DNA from: Bodo saltans
Lineage: Eukaryota > Euglenozoa > Kinetoplastea > Eubodonida > Bodonidae
Direction of reading: 5' to 3'
DNA length: 22,967 nucleotides
NCBI GenBank assembly: GCA_001460835.1
Contig: CYKH01000072.1
Coordinates: 1 to 22,967 of the forward strand
Shown in pieces: positions 6,743 through 15,174 of this stretch. Within the stretch, counting starts at the first letter, position 1, and the number at the start of each line of letters is the position of its first letter. The notes beneath the pieces are model-generated. The model did no database searches. It saw only the letters and a list, made by a program, of their open reading frames with translations, and was not told the origin of the DNA. A program made the position numbers and the translations under genes.

Positions 6743-9700
6743 ATGGCGTCAAGGTTATCTCCCCCCCGACCAGCCGACTTGACATCCATTATTCAGCGAA
6801 TTGAGGAGCGTCGTAGCAGCGCCATTGCTGCGGCTGCTTTCTCAAGTGGACCGTCAGTATCGTTTACCTCACCTGCCCCGTCTTCGTATCTGCCCGCATC
6901 AGATGTTGTTCTTAGCGCCATGCGGAGAGCTCCCTCATCTCCCCAGCGGCGAAGCCCCTCATCCATCGCTGGACTGGTGACATCGCATGCAGATACGTCT
7001 TCCTCCACAATGGTGGCTGCGTCGACATCAGCGTCACACTCCACAGAGGTGTCGCTTCTGCGACTAGACCTTCAACAGCGTCTTGCGGAACTAGACTTGA
7101 AAAAGAAAACGATTCTAAAATTAGAGGGTGACAACTTACGACTTCTCCACGAACTTGACAGCAATAGAATTTCTGATGCTGAGCGTAAAGCTGTGCTGGT
7201 CAAAACTCACCGTGACGAGCTTACTCGCGAGCGCCAACTGAACGAAGACTTGCAGAATAAACTTCTGTCTGAGGTTGCGATCCGTGGCCAAGCGGAGCGA
7301 GCAGCGTTGACAGTCAAGGATCTACGCATGAAGGCAGACTCTCTTGAGGAGCAACTGCGACATAAGGAAGTCGTGCTCGCAGACCGCGAGAGAGCGCTTG
7401 AGGATGCACTGGGACTCAAGCGTCAAGCAGAGACACAACTTCGAGAGTATGAAGCTGCGGATGTTTCTAATATTCTTCGAGGTCGCCTCTCGCTTATCGA
7501 AGAGAGGCTTGAAACCTCCCAAGCACAACTGAGAGACATGCAAAGCACGTGCTCGATGGAGGAGCGCCGCAGGAAAGACGCAGAGTCGAGCTTGGCAGAG
7601 GCGCTGCGTGAAGTGGAAGAGAAAACAACACAACTTTCTCAGGTGTCGACGCAGAGTTTTGAACTTGAGTCGACTATCGTGCGCCTTCGTGCAGATGTAG
7701 AGCGGCAATCCCAGAAATTAGACAAGCTCCAAGGGCAGCAGGTGCAGCGTGAAGAGGACCACACACGTGAGTTGCTTGCACTGCAAAGTGAGGTGGAGGA
7801 GTGTCGATCTGAATCGCGGAAACGGCTGCAGCAAGTTTTTCAGTTAGAAACACATATCGCCGAGCTGCAAGAGCAGCGCCGCAGTGCTGCAGAAGCGAAC
7901 GAGTCCGCCACGAATGCACATCGTGCGTTGCAAGGTGAGCTGTCGAATGTGTTAGAGAGACTGAAGCAAGCGCACAATTCAGTTGAGGAGCGTGAGTCTG
8001 AGCTTTCGAAGATGCACGTGGTGTCCGTGGAGCACAAGAATCAAATTGCATCTCTCAGAGCACAGACAACAACGTTGCAACGAGAGCTGGACTCCATGTC
8101 CACAGCCGCGAGAGAAGCCCGTGAAGAGGTGGGAGAGATGAGTTTATTATTGGCACAGAAAGCTACCGCAGAGGAGCGCTTGACGATTGCTCGCAAAGCT
8201 CATGCAGCGTTGGAGCGAGAGCTCATCGAAGAGCAAAAAACGACGTCGCAGTTACGAGATCGTGGAGCGGTCCTTGAGCAACAGTTGGAAGTGGCCCGCC
8301 AGTCGAACACAAAGTACTTAGAACTACAACGTGTTGTGGCGGCACGTGACGAGGATGTGTCTGCCCTTCAAGCGGACGTTAGTGTGTGGCGGCTCAAAGA
8401 GGAATCGCTGAAAAATGATCTTGCTGCGGCGAAAGAGAAGTGCCACGTCGCCGAGACCAAAGTTCAGGTGGAGGTGGAGCGGCGTGACGACCTTGAGAGA
8501 AAGCTAAGGGTGCTCGAGGAGGCTCACAGCTCTAACTTGGGTATTTATGGGAAGTACGCTGCGCTTCAGCAATATCTCTCAACAGCTTCGTCCGAAGCGA
8601 GCAAAGCACTCGAGCTGAACAACGCATTGCTAGAGGAAGTCAAGGCGTTAGAGGTGTCGCACAGAGAGATACAGAACAGACTGGATCTTGTCACGGAGGA
8701 GCGCAGCATGTTCGCTGCGCAAGCTGCCGAGGCACAAGTGTACAAGACGGATATGGAGCGTGCCCTTGCCCGGGCACGTGAGGCTGAGGGCCGAGAGCAT
8801 GAACTTCTCGTCACCAGAAGAAACGACCCGCTTCATCGTCGTGTTCAGGAGCTGGAGGGCCTTATGGTGGACGCAGTACGGCGCGCAACGCTTGCTGAAT
8901 CTCAACTCTCTTCGCTGCAGCAGCTTCACCAACATTCGATCGAGAGTCCCTACCCTGTGCCTTCGGCATCGCCACGAATGTCACCGCCCAGGCCTCCGAC
9001 GAGTGATGCCCCGCCAGCTGCCATATTGCCGCTACTGCCGTCCAACCAACCTCTTCAGCATGATGACGTGTCGTCAGCATCTTCAAATGATTCACCCCAC
9101 AACTCTACGTCGCTGCGTGCTGATGCGTTATTGCTCGAGCCTCCCCAGGAGGCTCCCACTGCCACAGCAGCGTCCAGCAGCACGAGAGAAGAGCTCGTAA
9201 GCCAAGTCCAAACGCAGCAGGATCGACTTGCTCATCAAGACCGACGATTGGAGTTACTTTCATTGCAATTTGCTGAGGCGCTTGCAGAGCTGAAGCAGCT
9301 CAAAGAAGATGAGGGAACGAACAGAACAGGGCGGTCGCAGTCCTTAGCCAGTCAGCGCAGTTTGGAGCTTAGCCCAGCAAGTACAGCAACGTCCAACGCT
9401 GCGTGGGGGAGTGGCGCCGCCGTTGACCTCCGCCGAGCGCTACACGCGGCGCACGAGGACATTCATCGAGCTCATGCTCGTGGCGCTTCGCTGCTAACAT
9501 CGTCTGCCTCCTTGGCGTCGCCATTGGCGCTTGCACAACGACAGCAGCGCAGCAGGATCGAGGAGAAACAATCCATGGCGATCGATGCCAGAACACCTAC
9601 TCCCCCTCGCACCGCCATGACTGGTCGATACGGCGAGGGCCGCCCTGCATCGCCAAACGCTAGCCGTGCCATGATACGAGCCGGCACCGTTGCTAGCCCA

Positions 9701-9991
9701 CCACGTTACCAGCACGAGGGGAGTTCGATGTTTCCCCTCGGCACACCCCCACGTGTGCCCTCCCCTAAGACAGCTCGGATTCACGAGCAGCGTACGGCGT
9801 TAACAGATACTGTGCGAGAGAAGATGAGCCGCTTGTTCATGAATGCCCGAGAAGTGTCGCTGGCGTCTCCATCACCTCAAGGCAACAAAACCAATCGAAC
9901 TATTCCGAGCCCCACACGTGGCGAGTCTCCGAGGAGCACATCGACAGACAACCATAGAAGGCTGACTGGCGTTCTGAGCCCTGCGCGATGA
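6743..9991 (+). CDS. Large coiled-coil protein with Ser/Pro-rich ends (1082 aa)
   Basis: This is a structural-type protein, probably of the cytoskeleton, basal body or flagellum attachment zone by analogy with similar kinetoplastid proteins (inference). Residues 1-100 are Ser/Pro/Ala-rich and likely disordered. About 102-735 is an almost unbroken heptad coiled coil, rich in Glu, Arg, Gln and Leu. About 735-815 is Ser/Pro-rich, about 815-865 a second short coil (STREELVSQVQTQQDRLAHQ), and the rest is basic and disordered with many SP and TP sites (TPTPPR, GTPPRVPSPKTAR, IPSPTRGESPRS). Such basic, proline-directed phosphorylation tails often bind microtubules. No motor head, kinase or membrane segment is present. 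The ATG at 6743 is the first in the frame after the candidate acceptor. I cannot assign a family beyond coiled coil. Confidence 0.85.
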   Translation: MASRLSPPRPADLTSIIQRIEERRSSAIAAAAFSSGPSVSFTSPAPSSYLPASDVVLSAMRRAPSSPQRRSPSSIAGLVTSHADTSSSTMVAASTSASHSTEVSLLRLDLQQRLAELDLKKKTILKLEGDNLRLLHELDSNRISDAERKAVLVKTHRDELTRERQLNEDLQNKLLSEVAIRGQAERAALTVKDLRMKADSLEEQLRHKEVVLADRERALEDALGLKRQAETQLREYEAADVSNILRGRLSLIEERLETSQAQLRDMQSTCSMEERRRKDAESSLAEALREVEEKTTQLSQVSTQSFELESTIVRLRADVERQSQKLDKLQGQQVQREEDHTRELLALQSEVEECRSESRKRLQQVFQLETHIAELQEQRRSAAEANESATNAHRALQGELSNVLERLKQAHNSVEERESELSKMHVVSVEHKNQIASLRAQTTTLQRELDSMSTAAREAREEVGEMSLLLAQKATAEERLTIARKAHAALERELIEEQKTTSQLRDRGAVLEQQLEVARQSNTKYLELQRVVAARDEDVSALQADVSVWRLKEESLKNDLAAAKEKCHVAETKVQVEVERRDDLERKLRVLEEAHSSNLGIYGKYAALQQYLSTASSEASKALELNNALLEEVKALEVSHREIQNRLDLVTEERSMFAAQAAEAQVYKTDMERALARAREAEGREHELLVTRRNDPLHRRVQELEGLMVDAVRRATLAESQLSSLQQLHQHSIESPYPVPSASPRMSPPRPPTSDAPPAAILPLLPSNQPLQHDDVSSASSNDSPHNSTSLRADALLLEPPQEAPTATAASSSTREELVSQVQTQQDRLAHQDRRLELLSLQFAEALAELKQLKEDEGTNRTGRSQSLASQRSLELSPASTATSNAAWGSGAAVDLRRALHAAHEDIHRAHARGASLLTSSASLASPLALAQRQQRSRIEEKQSMAIDARTPTPPRTAMTGRYGEGRPASPNASRAMIRAGTVASPPRYQHEGSSMFPLGTPPRVPSPKTARIHEQRTALTDTVREKMSRLFMNAREVSLASPSPQGNKTNRTIPSPTRGESPRSTSTDNHRRLTGVLSPAR

Positions 9992-9997
9992 CGATGA

Positions 9998-10026
9998 CTT
10001 TTTTTGATTTTCCTTTTTTGTACGAG
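9998..10026 (+). promoter_or_regulatory. Candidate trans-splice acceptor of the uL24m gene
   Basis: The tract CTTTTTTTGATTTTCCTTTT (from 9998) is followed by the first AG at 10025-10026. It lies only seven bases after the preceding stop codon and leaves a leader of about 232 nt. A second, weaker tract near 10096-10120 could serve instead. Confidence 0.45.
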
Positions 10027-10258
10027 AATATTTACGTCGCAATTCTTTGGCCCATTCGATGCATTCAAAGCGCTGAGAAGAAAGTCATTTGCTCGCACTT
10101 TTGTAAGTCTTTCGTTTCGAGAAGGACCAGAGGCTGTGAACGTTAAACACCGTCAGAGGCACTCACAGAAACTTCGGCGTTGTCTAGTTGATAGGAAGAG
10201 CAACAATAAACTCCCCTTGGGTAACGAACAACAGACACACAATTTACCCCAAAATAAA

Positions 10259-11419
10259 ATGTACGCGCGTTTTCGATCACGGCCAACGTTTTACAAGGCC
10301 AGGGAGCAAGCGCGCAAAGCGTACGGTGTAAGTCCCAATACGATGCGATCGCTCAATCTCAAAGGAGCGCGTGGCTTCCAGATCGACCAAACCATCGACA
10401 TGACCGATAAGCAACGCTTGGACATGCTGGAAGCGATGCGTCATCCTCGAGAACGTGATTTCTACCAAGATCACACCTACCATAACCAGTGGATCGATCG
10501 TGGCCTCGATAAAAACCAAAAGCGAACCATCGCTGCTAGATACGCGTTCATGAAGCCTGGGTTTCAGATCGAACCTTGGGTTTGGTATCCTGGTGACATG
10601 GTCGAGGTGGCGAGCGGCGAGTCCCGAGGGCAACGAGGCACGATTATTGCAGTGGTCAAGTTTAAGAACGAGTTGATTGTGCAGAACATCAATGTTCAAG
10701 ACGTGACCTTACCCGCCACGGAGACCAGACCGGAGCAGATTGTGCAGCGTGAACATCCCGTCCATGTGTCCATGGTGCGCCACGTTGACCCAGAGACCAA
10801 CGAAGCGTGCGACGTGCGGCTAGTGACGGTGAAAAATAAGGAAACCGGGGCACTCGAGGAGAAGCGCATTAGTTTGTCCTCCGGCGTTCTGCTTCCGATT
10901 CCGCCGAAGGACGAAAGTATTGAGGTGGGAGACCCACTTAAGGACACTGCGTATCAAGACGCCGCAGAGCTCACCTACGAAGCCGAGTCCGAATTGGCCG
11001 TCCTCACTGAAAGGAAGCTGCGAGCTATGGAGGAGCACTTTGTAGGAAGGCTAAAAGAGTCGTACGAATACCACCGTGCTTTATCTGCCAAGAATGAGGA
11101 GGAGATGCGCAGATTTCAGAAAGATGTGGTGCAGCGTGCGGCATCATCTGCGGTGGATGCGTTGTATGCAACTCTTGACGCAGACTGGTGGAAGGAAGAG
11201 TTGGCGCCAGTGGTGGCGGAGATGTTGGAGGCCGATGCACAGCGTGCCGCCGCGGCTGCTGAAGCGGCTCATGCAAGCTCGCCTGCAGCCACTAGCAATG
11301 AAGCAGATGATGATGATGATGAGGAAGACGAGGATGACGATGAGTTGTTAGCAGACACTGCCGATGCGTCTGACCCAACTCCTGCGGAGGACAGGAGGGG
11401 CTCTGATGGAAAGCCTTGA
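10259..11419 (+). CDS. MRPL24: Mitochondrial large-subunit ribosomal protein uL24m
   Basis: This 386-aa protein is probably a component of the mitochondrial large ribosomal subunit. Residues about 108-146 form a KOW domain typical of L24: VWYPGDMVEVASGESRGQRG, then TIIAVVKFKNELIVQNINV. Bacterial L24 is just over 100 aa, so long extensions flank the core: a basic N-terminus (MYARFRSRPTFYKAREQARK) that can act as a presequence, a helical part about 245-330, and a very acidic tail near 343-358 encoded by a GAT repeat. Extensions of this kind are known in kinetoplastid mitoribosomal proteins. The start at 10259 is the first ATG of the frame; the frame stays open upstream to 10004 but without an ATG. 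The KOW assignment is strong; other KOW proteins are less likely given the basic presequence and spacing. Confidence 0.8.
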   Translation: MYARFRSRPTFYKAREQARKAYGVSPNTMRSLNLKGARGFQIDQTIDMTDKQRLDMLEAMRHPRERDFYQDHTYHNQWIDRGLDKNQKRTIAARYAFMKPGFQIEPWVWYPGDMVEVASGESRGQRGTIIAVVKFKNELIVQNINVQDVTLPATETRPEQIVQREHPVHVSMVRHVDPETNEACDVRLVTVKNKETGALEEKRISLSSGVLLPIPPKDESIEVGDPLKDTAYQDAAELTYEAESELAVLTERKLRAMEEHFVGRLKESYEYHRALSAKNEEEMRRFQKDVVQRAASSAVDALYATLDADWWKEELAPVVAEMLEADAQRAAAAAEAAHASSPAATSNEADDDDDEEDEDDDELLADTADASDPTPAEDRRGSDGKP

Positions 11420-11723
11420 GGATACAAAGGAGGTTGGCGAGGGTAGGGGAAGGAGGCACCAATGGGCAACACTCCACCACAATTGCGTTGTCGATGTTGC
11501 ATTGACCATTTGCATTTAGGATCAAACATTTTTTTCGTATTTGCCATCGCCTTTTTTTGTTGTTTTGTGATCGTTTTTGGAAGTAAATTAAGCAACAAGG
11601 GGAGCTGCTTTACAACCCACTTCAGTGGAATCAGACATCAACCCTTAAAAGGATAACTCAAAGGGTTGAACAACGCGTTGAACACAACATAGAACTAAAG
11701 AAGGAAGGAACCACCACCGCCTG
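11420..11723 (+). other. Intergenic region with splice acceptor for the DGAT2 gene
   Basis: No gene is seen. It holds the uL24m 3'UTR, a strong T-rich tract (11551-11578) and the first AG at 11582-11583, giving a leader of about 140 nt. A 64-codon frame at 11462-11656 crosses the tract and is not credible. Confidence 0.5.
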
Positions 11724-12974
11724 ATGAGCAACACTGTCGGAAAAATCCTCGAGAGCGCAGGACATCTTAAAATGCTTCTCGCGAAAGGCAAATCAGTCTC
11801 AAGACGTGAAGTTAACGACCTTCGAGACGCGTTTGATAAGCTTCACCAGCACGTGGAGCCGTACGAGTACTCCAAGAAAGCGACGCAGTGCGACAATCTC
11901 TTGAAGCAGTTGACAGAGCAAGTCGAAGGTGACGCAAACGCGGCAACCGGAGACGTAGAGGGCCACGCAAAGAAGGAAAATTGGAAGTTTATGAACATTC
12001 CAGGACGCCGCCGCCTTCAAACGCTTATTGTGTCGCTATTTCTGTTCTTCACCGGAGTGCCGTTCTTTTTGATATTGACGGCCCTCCTGATCCTCAACTG
12101 GGTCACGTTTCCGTTGATGGTGCTGTATGGTGCCTACATGTTGTATTCCCGTCCGCAACACCCAGTGAAGAAACAGGGGTGGTACGTAAAGGCAAGCTTT
12201 TGGAAGCATTACAGCGACTACTTTCCGATTCGACTTGTGGTCCCCAAAACAGTCCGACAGAAGTTCTCCGATAAGAAGAACTACATATTCGCGTACCACC
12301 CACACGGTGTCCACACGTTTGGTGCGATGGTGAACTTTGCAGCGGATGCTAACAATTTATCGGAAATGCTGCCTGGAATTAAAATCCACGTGCAGACTTT
12401 GTCGCTCAACTTTTGGATTCCATTCTGGCGTGAGCTTTTCTTCTTTGGTGGATGTGGCGACGCAAGTGCAGGTTGCATTCGAAAGACCCTTAAGGCAGGT
12501 CCTGGTGAGTCAGTTTTGCTAGTCGTGGGTGGCGCGGAGGAGTCACTGATGTCGATGCCCGGCACCAACGAGCTGACCCTTACGAAGCGGAAGGGGTTCG
12601 TGAAATTGGCGCTGGAGGCAGGTTCCCCCTTAGTCCCTGTATACGCCTTCGGAGAAACAAATGTTTACGATAACCTTGCTGCTGGGAAACCCAAGTTGCA
12701 GAAATTCTTGCTGAAGATGCAGAAGAAGCTTGGCTTCGCACTCCCCCTCATTCACGGACGCGGCTACTTCAACTATCACTTCGGCATTCTCCCACATCGT
12801 CGCCCCATTGTCGTGGTGGTGGGCGCCCCACTGGAGCTTCCAAGGATTTCACAGCCCACAACCGATGATGTCGAGAAGTGGCACAAGAAGTACGTCGAAG
12901 CGCTCACTGCGTTGTACCTTGAGAACAAAGATGCCTATGATCTCAACTCTACTGGCCTGAAGATCGTTCGTTGA
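11724..12974 (+). CDS. DGAT2: Diacylglycerol acyltransferase, DGAT2/MOGAT family
   Basis: This enzyme would transfer an acyl group from acyl-CoA to diacylglycerol (or monoacylglycerol), the last step of triacylglycerol synthesis at the ER and lipid droplet. The 416-aa protein has a hydrophobic hairpin at about 98-141, the YFP motif (166-168), the catalytic HPHG motif (192-195), the stretch LLVVGGAEE (265-273), and the conserved block RKGFVKLALEAGSPLVPVYA (289-308) followed by FGE. These are hallmark DGAT2 features in the right order. The first 95 residues are a polar, partly helical extension before the hairpin; overall length is close to the usual 350-400 aa. The start ATG follows an A-rich leader. 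Triacylglycerol versus wax ester or monoacylglycerol specificity cannot be read from sequence. Confidence 0.93.
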   Translation: MSNTVGKILESAGHLKMLLAKGKSVSRREVNDLRDAFDKLHQHVEPYEYSKKATQCDNLLKQLTEQVEGDANAATGDVEGHAKKENWKFMNIPGRRRLQTLIVSLFLFFTGVPFFLILTALLILNWVTFPLMVLYGAYMLYSRPQHPVKKQGWYVKASFWKHYSDYFPIRLVVPKTVRQKFSDKKNYIFAYHPHGVHTFGAMVNFAADANNLSEMLPGIKIHVQTLSLNFWIPFWRELFFFGGCGDASAGCIRKTLKAGPGESVLLVVGGAEESLMSMPGTNELTLTKRKGFVKLALEAGSPLVPVYAFGETNVYDNLAAGKPKLQKFLLKMQKKLGFALPLIHGRGYFNYHFGILPHRRPIVVVVGAPLELPRISQPTTDDVEKWHKKYVEALTALYLENKDAYDLNSTGLKIVR

Positions 12975-13281
12975 GAATGGTACACCGCGAGAATGAGAGA
13001 TGATGCTTTCCTTTAAGTGCACCCACATCAGCTGAGCACTATGATGTTACGTGCGCCTTCATTAGCATTCCTTTGTTAGTTGATTTATGCCCACGCAGAT
13101 TGAGACGAGTTCAAAGCGATGATTTTTTCCCCCTGGCGAATCAAAGTTTGTTTTTTGTGTTATGGCTGCTGAGATGTTCGTTGAATGATAACATGCTCGA
13201 TGTGTCAGTTGCACCCTTGTCAACCTTTCTATTTCTCGCCTCACATTCGATTATTTTCTTTAACAGAGCGCTCAGCACAAA
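12975..13281 (+). other. Intergenic region with strong splice acceptor
   Basis: No gene is seen. The pyrimidine tract 13219-13264 runs into AACAG with AG at 13265-13266, leaving a leader of only 15 nt before the ATG at 13282. This is one of the clearest acceptors in the window. Confidence 0.55.
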
Positions 13282-13713
13282 ATGGTTCTCCTTTCTTCCT
13301 GGAAGAGCAATCGGTTCGTCGCAAAGACGTTCCTCATGGGCCCCGTCATGCGCTACCGTGCCGTTGCTGATTACTGCTGGTCCCGTCCCTGGAACGGTAC
13401 CCTCAACTGGGGTGTTCCCGGAGACGTCCGTTTCTACTGCGTCTGCCTTCCTCTTATGTACTGGGGCCATCGCTGGCACAACGACCACAACCTCGACTCT
13501 GATGGTTACCAAAAGTCCCTCCTGAAGCGCTGGGGTGATAACGTTGACTCTGTTCGTCACTCCCTCAGCCCCGCTGACCAGGTCCGTGCCAACACGTTTG
13601 CCCAAATTGAGCGCTACTACTCCGTGTTCGGCCCCAAGACCATCGCCCCCGCTGGCTGCCCCCTGCCCGGCAAGGACTTCTACCAGAAGGATGGCCACTC
13701 CGCACACCACTAA
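13282..13713 (+). CDS. Unrecognised 143-aa protein, probably mitochondrial and highly expressed
   Basis: I cannot name a family. The N-terminus is basic, amphipathic and free of acidic residues (MVLLSSWKSNRFVAKTFLMG), which suits mitochondrial import. Residues about 48-62 (DVRFYCVCLPLMYWG) are hydrophobic and aromatic and could touch a membrane, followed by a His-rich turn (HRWHNDHN) and a polar helical part ending in GHSAHH. Trp, Tyr and Cys are frequent. Codon choice is strongly biased to C-ending and CGT codons, well beyond its neighbours, which in kinetoplastids usually marks high expression. Taken together, a lineage-specific subunit of a respiratory-chain or ATP-synthase complex is a reasonable guess, but nothing in the sequence proves it. 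The start is well fixed by the strong acceptor 15 nt upstream. Confidence 0.8.
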   Translation: MVLLSSWKSNRFVAKTFLMGPVMRYRAVADYCWSRPWNGTLNWGVPGDVRFYCVCLPLMYWGHRWHNDHNLDSDGYQKSLLKRWGDNVDSVRHSLSPADQVRANTFAQIERYYSVFGPKTIAPAGCPLPGKDFYQKDGHSAHH

Positions 13714-14043
13714 TCTGACATGATTAGAAAATTTTAGGATTCGGTCTCGTGCAACAATACAACTTTGAAGTGGTTGTTGCATTGTATACCTGAACGTTGT
13801 TGTTTTTTGTGATTTTGTTCGCTCCCCTCACGCTGAGGCACCTTTCTCTCCTGTTAGCTGATGCGGAGATGTGAGGGCCAGCAAAATTCTTGACGTCCGT
13901 AGTGAGTCGTACTATTTTGGGTTTGGGAAATCAACAAAAACAAAAATCTCTATCATTTACTCTTCTTACGTTCATGACTGTTCATGAAAAGTACGACCAT
14001 CCTTTTTCTTCTTCAACCAGTTAAATACCGTTAAACTAGCACA
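13714..14043 (+). other. Intergenic region with two sets of splice signals
   Basis: No gene is seen. There are T/C-rich tracts at 13797-13829 and 13841-13855, with AGs at 13836-13837 and 13856-13857, and a second clear tract CCTTTTTCTTCTTCAACCAG (14001-14020) with a 23-nt leader to the eIF3f ATG. Only very short frames lie between the two sets, so the first may give a longer alternative leader. Confidence 0.5.
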
Positions 14044-14979
14044 ATGCAACTTATTGTGCAGCCGCACGTCGCCGCCTCCATCCTGGACCACTATCAAGGC
14101 AAGTTCGCCAAGAACTGTCGTGGGTGGTTGATTGGCACACTGAATGCTACCACTGCAACGGCAACAAACTTTGTGCCCGATACGTTTAATCTACCCGTCA
14201 ACAAGCCGGAGAAGGAGTTCAAGCAGTACGGCCAGAAACTTCAGTCATGGGTCGAGTCGATCAAAGCGATGTTTCCCCGTGAGGACGGAGATATCAAGAT
14301 TATTGGATTCTACTCAGTTGGTAGCGGTGCCCCGGTATGCCATCAGTCCATCGATGACACCAACGAGACCACTTTCGAGTTTGAGTACGCCGCCTGGTCC
14401 ATTGAATACTCGCGCAACACGAGCCTTGCCAAGGGTGGTATTGCCATCCACCTTGACATCCGTATTCCAGTAGACGCAAAGGAAGAGCTGAAGTTTCTCG
14501 GAAAGCGGTTTGACTACACGAAAGATCCCGCCAAGGCAGGCATGCAGCTGGCGACGACCGACATTGAGGTCAGGATCGTGCCCGAGACACGTGCAGCGAA
14601 CACCGTGGCAGACTACATTGTCCGTCAAGCGTACGGTGAGACGAGCGAGGAGACGTCGGTTCAAGTCTTGAACCTTGATCGTGTGCTATCTGAAACCTCA
14701 GCACCAGAGAACGGTGCTGATGATCGCATCAAAAACATTTTCAATGCCTTCGAGGCTTCTATCGCGAGCACAAAGAACTCCGATGTCACGCGTCTTGTGG
14801 CAGAGTTGAAGCAGCAACAGGCTGATGCTAGCGCTGCCAACGGCGAAAACTTGAGCGAGGTCCGCAAGAATAATGCTTTGATGATCAAGCTGGTCGTCAC
14901 CCGCATGCAGGAGTACCTCCAAGCTATGGAGCAGTCGTTAGTACGCGGCGGGCAGCGCGGCCGCTTCGATAGGCGCTAA
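14044..14979 (+). CDS. EIF3F: Translation initiation factor eIF3 subunit F (MPN domain)
   Basis: This 311-aa protein would be a subunit of cytosolic eIF3, which brings mRNA to the 40S ribosome. Residues about 1-130 form an MPN domain: QPHVAASILDHYQ, RGWLIGTLN (26-34) and IIGFYSVGSG (86-95), which corresponds to the VGWYATG signature of eIF3f. The zinc-binding JAMM residues (HxH...D) are absent, as expected for the non-catalytic eIF3f. The remainder is the helical C-terminal half that joins the eIF3 core, ending in an RG-rich tail (RGGQRGRFDRR). Length is close to other protist eIF3f proteins. eIF3h and the proteasome subunit Rpn8 are the nearest alternatives, but the GFYSVG site and the N-terminal start fit eIF3f best. 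Confidence 0.83.
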   Translation: MQLIVQPHVAASILDHYQGKFAKNCRGWLIGTLNATTATATNFVPDTFNLPVNKPEKEFKQYGQKLQSWVESIKAMFPREDGDIKIIGFYSVGSGAPVCHQSIDDTNETTFEFEYAAWSIEYSRNTSLAKGGIAIHLDIRIPVDAKEELKFLGKRFDYTKDPAKAGMQLATTDIEVRIVPETRAANTVADYIVRQAYGETSEETSVQVLNLDRVLSETSAPENGADDRIKNIFNAFEASIASTKNSDVTRLVAELKQQQADASAANGENLSEVRKNNALMIKLVVTRMQEYLQAMEQSLVRGGQRGRFDRR

Positions 14980-15174
14980 ACACACACAACTGTTTAATCC
15001 TAATGGTGTCCACCAAAAAAAAGACCCCAATGGATAGTGTGACACTATGCCAAAAGAAGACCTCTTCTGTTCATGCAATGCAGTAAACGTAATGTTTGAC
15101 ATCTTTTGAAATAGTAGATCGACAAAGAAGAGAAAGGCAATAGTGGTGATCACACAATAGAAAAGAAAATAAAA

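Noticed and set aside
10004-10258. N-terminal extension of the uL24m frame.
   Set aside because: It has no ATG and includes the pyrimidine tract and leader.
11303-11345. GAT/GAG trinucleotide run in uL24m.
   Set aside because: It only encodes the acidic tail of the protein; no independent repeat feature is needed.
11462-11656. 64-codon frame with a hydrophobic middle.
   Set aside because: The hydrophobic part is just the T-rich splice tract read as Phe, Val and Ile codons.
13752-13783. GCAACAA and TTGTTGC flanking a loop in the 3'UTR of the 143-aa gene.
   Set aside because: A seven-base A/C-rich stem with a long loop is weak and has no supporting context.
15034-15048. Inverted repeat ATAGTGT-G-ACACTAT after eIF3f.
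   Set aside because: The one-base centre cannot form a hairpin, and a single short palindrome is expected by chance.
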